DNA of 64,000 nt, taken from NCBI GenBank assembly GCA_019422105.1, contig JAHZDZ010000004.1, forward strand, positions 40,971 through 104,970, given 5' to 3'. Within the stretch, counting starts at the first letter, position 1. The number at the start of each line of letters is the position of its first letter. Shown in pieces: positions 62,124 to 64,000 of the stretch. Position numbers and translations under genes: made by a program. The notes below the pieces were generated by a model that saw nothing but the letters and a program-made list of their open reading frames with translations, did not search any database and had not been told where the DNA came from. This DNA is from Bacillota bacterium (GTDB lineage Bacteria > Bacillota > Clostridia > Lachnospirales > Anaerotignaceae).

Positions 62124-62910
62124 AGCGGGAAAAATTGTAAAGAAGGCTCGTCTTGTGACAAGGCCCACGTCCCTTGAGTTTATCAAAGAGATATTCGATG
62201 ATTTTATGGAATTTCACGGAGACAGGTATTTCGGTGACGACAGATCCATTGTAGGAGGAATTGCCACATTAAGTGGTATGCCTGTGACGGTTATCGGTGT
62301 ACAGAAAGGCCATTCCATAGAGGAAAATATTAAGCGGAATTTCGGCTCTCCAAACCCGGAGGGCTACAGAAAAGCCTTAAGGCTTATGAAGCAGGCAGAA
62401 AAATTCAACCGCCCTGTGATTACCCTTGTCAATACTTCCGGCGCCTACTGCGGTGTAGGAGCGGAGGAGAGGGGGCAGGGAGAAGCCATTGCCAGAAATC
62501 TCATTGAGATGGCGGCGCTTAGAACACCTGTAATCAGTATCTTTATAGGCGAAGGCGGAAGCGGCGGCGCATTGGCTCTTGCTCTTGCTGACAGGGTGTG
62601 GATGCTTCAAAATGGCATGTACGCGGTACTGTCTCCTGAGGGTTTTGCCAGCATTTTATGGCGGGATCCTGCCAGGGCTGATGAGGCGGCAGAGCTGATG
62701 AAGCTGACGGCGGACGATTTGCTAAAAAACCATGTCATTGAAAAAATAATACCGGAAACGGCCAATATTCAAAATGACTTGAATTATACCACTGAGTATA
62801 TGAAAAAAGCCCTTCACAGGGAGTTGAAAATGCTGAAAAAAAAGCCAATGGATATGTTGCTGGAAGAGAGGTATCACCGCTTCAGACGGTTTGGTGAGTT
62901 TACGGAGTAA
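62116..62910 (+). CDS. accA: Acetyl-CoA carboxylase carboxyltransferase alpha subunit
   Basis: A 264-residue subunit. GDRYFGDDRSIVGGIATLSG, GSPNPEGYRKALRLMKQAEK, TLVNTSGAYCGVGAEERGQG and FIGEGGSGGALALALADRV are family hallmarks. It is shorter than the E. coli protein, as usual in Firmicutes lacking the N-terminal extension. It is the last gene of the operon, which ends at a terminator 5 bp after its stop. Confidence 0.96.
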   Translation: MSRAGKIVKKARLVTRPTSLEFIKEIFDDFMEFHGDRYFGDDRSIVGGIATLSGMPVTVIGVQKGHSIEENIKRNFGSPNPEGYRKALRLMKQAEKFNRPVITLVNTSGAYCGVGAEERGQGEAIARNLIEMAALRTPVISIFIGEGGSGGALALALADRVWMLQNGMYAVLSPEGFASILWRDPARADEAAELMKLTADDLLKNHVIEKIIPETANIQNDLNYTTEYMKKALHRELKMLKKKPMDMLLEERYHRFRRFGEFTE

Positions 62911-62912
62911 AA

Positions 62913-62943
62913 AAGCGCGGAACAGGGTTCCGCACTTTTTTTA
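62913..62943 (+). terminator. Terminator of the fab/acc operon
   Basis: GCGGAAC pairs with GTTCCGC over a 3-nt loop, with TTTTTTT after it. A second hairpin (AAGTGCCGG/CCGGCACTT, 62948-62972) follows at once. Confidence 0.85.
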
Positions 62944-63048
62944 TGGAAAAAGTGCCGGAAGAACCGGCACTTTGGAAGGTGAATTTTTCATAAGGGATTA
63001 TTTACAGGTGAAGCTTTCATTTTGTATTATCAGTAAAATCGAAGCGCT

Positions 63049-63639
63049 TTAGTTTGAACAGCCGCAGGACTCTTCTGCCGCACGTGGTGTAGGCAGCGGC
63101 GTAAAGTCTACGATTGTATTTGTAGCGATGACTTTTACAGTAGAGCAGGAGCCGCCGCAGCCGTTGTTGCAGCCACACCCGCTGTTGCATCCGCAGCCGC
63201 CGCAGTTACATCTGTTACATCCGCATCCGCATCCACAGTTACATCTGTTGCATCCGCAGCCCCAGTTGTTATTGCATCCACATCCGCCGCAGTTGCCGGA
63301 CTGGTCTGTAACACGAAGCCTTACTGTATTGCTGTCAACGGAAAGAAGCGTGCCGGTATAGCTTTTTGCCTGTGTTCCGCAGCCGCCTGTGTAAATGGTT
63401 ACTCTCTGGTTGATAAACTGTCTGAGCCTGTTGACGATACAGTTGTTGCAATTATTGTTGCATCCGCAGCCACATCCGCAATTGCATCTGTTGCATCCGC
63501 AGCCTGTATTTGCGCCTGCTGTGCCGCAGCCGCAGTTTGAGGTTGTTTCAGCCTGCACCGCCTGATTACAGCAAGGACTGATAAAAGCGTTACTAGCACA
63601 AGTATCTGCTACCACATTATTATTTCCACAACAACACAT
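63049..63639 (-). CDS. Cys/Gly/Asn-rich spore-coat-like protein
   Basis: A 196-residue protein. Two low-complexity blocks (about 35-67 and 118-160) are made of CGC, CNRCNCG and GCNNGC motifs. They flank a ~50-residue ordered segment (IVNRLRQFINQRVTIYTGG and SYTGTLLSVDSNTVRLRVTD) that looks like a small beta-barrel. A final strand (TVKVIATNTIVDFTPL) follows. It begins MCCCGNNN. No signal peptide or TM is seen. The composition resembles cross-linked or metal-binding coat and exosporium proteins of spore formers. GAGGAGG lies 7 nt before the ATG. The assignment to the spore is inference. Confidence 0.75.
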   Translation of the reverse strand: MCCCGNNNVVADTCASNAFISPCCNQAVQAETTSNCGCGTAGANTGCGCNRCNCGCGCGCNNNCNNCIVNRLRQFINQRVTIYTGGCGTQAKSYTGTLLSVDSNTVRLRVTDQSGNCGGCGCNNNWGCGCNRCNCGCGCGCNRCNCGGCGCNSGCGCNNGCGGSCSTVKVIATNTIVDFTPLPTPRAAEESCGCSN

Positions 63640-63879
63640 ATTAATTTCCTCCTCAAGAAATGATTTTTTTTTATTTTTATTTTCTGCCGGCAGAAGCTTT
63701 TCTTTTTTCTATCAGGGTTGTTCACACCTGATAATACATACTATGACAAGCCGCTTAAAAGGGTTACACTTGTATTATAAATTTCCGAATTATTAAAAAC
63801 TGTTTCAGGCGGAATCCGAAAGTGAGATATTTCTTTCCAATCTGTTTTTAAAGATGGTAAAGCAGCAGAATATTCTTTA

Positions 63880-64000
63880 TAATGAAAAACAGCCGCAGGG
63901 TGGCTGTTTTTACGGATGGAAAGTTAAGTCCATCCGTTTCCGAAAAATAAATATTATTGCGAAGCAATAAGAAGCCGCAGGGTGGCTGTTTTTACGGATG
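63880..64000 (+). repeat. R2 family repeats, continuing past the window edge
   Basis: The hairpin CAGCC-GCAGGGT-GGCTG, then ACGGATGGA/TCCATCCGT, then an AT-rich stretch with TTGCGAAGCAA. A second unit starts at about 63972 and is cut by the window end. It is the same architecture as at 14070-14130 and the array at 33072. Confidence 0.8.

Overview
The window looks like the chromosome of an anaerobic, endospore-forming Clostridia bacterium, most likely from the Lachnospiraceae or a close relative. The evidence is a moderately AT-rich genome with strong GGAGG ribosome binding sites, a YunB-type sporulation gene, a Cys/Gly/Asn-rich coat-like protein, a FabT/FabK-type fatty-acid cluster, LuxS, an RsgI-like anti-sigma factor and Na+/alanine symport. 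No rRNA, tRNA, CRISPR array or complete insertion sequence was recognised. The species cannot be named from the sequence.

Layout. 1-4.7 kb is a defence island in decay: the 3' end of a GajA-like OLD/TOPRIM nuclease gene, an intact GajB-like UvrD helicase (a Gabija-type pair), then debris including a frameshifted SF1 helicase. 4.7-6.8 kb holds a hydrolase and an iron-sulfur flavoprotein, divergent from a MerR regulator across a promoter with a 19-bp spacer. 7.3-10.2 kb has an acetyltransferase and a fluoride-resistance module (riboswitch, cation/proton antiporter, UspA). 10.6-13.9 kb has a Cache-GGDEF protein and a sigma/anti-sigma pair. 14.4-20.5 kb has trpS, a LUD-domain protein, a nitroreductase, and an MFS transporter with a nitrilase-family amidase. 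20.7-24 kb is folC plus a three-gene TPR/zinc-ribbon operon. 24.4-29.1 kb covers sulfur and amino-acid functions (trans-sulfuration enzyme, AGCS symporter, MerR, LuxS).

29.2-33 kb carries the most unusual locus: an ECF sigma factor translationally coupled to an RsgI-like anti-sigma factor with a long poly-Asp tail, followed by a secreted protein ending in seven copies of a C-x-H-G-x5-C-x2-C repeat. Arrays of hairpin-rich intergenic repeats follow (33.07-33.6 and 34.58-34.97 kb). 35-47 kb has YifB/ComM, a DUF1540 protein, a MarR-controlled heterodimeric ABC exporter, a MATE pump, a foldback element and a class A penicillin-binding protein. 47.6-50.1 kb has a small gene behind SOS-like palindromes and a Ku/LigD non-homologous end-joining pair. 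50.5-51.7 kb has YunB and a zinc-ribbon membrane protein.

51.9-62.9 kb is a complete type II fatty-acid synthesis and acetyl-CoA carboxylase operon in the order fabT-fabH-acpP-fabK-fabD-fabG-fabF-accB-fabZ-accC-accD-accA. A nitronate monooxygenase-like gene diverges from it, and FabT-like palindromes lie on both sides of the intergenic region. AccABCD makes malonyl-CoA, FabD loads it on AcpP, FabH starts the chain, and FabF/FabG/FabZ/FabK run the elongation cycle. The window ends with the coat-like protein and another copy of the intergenic repeat.
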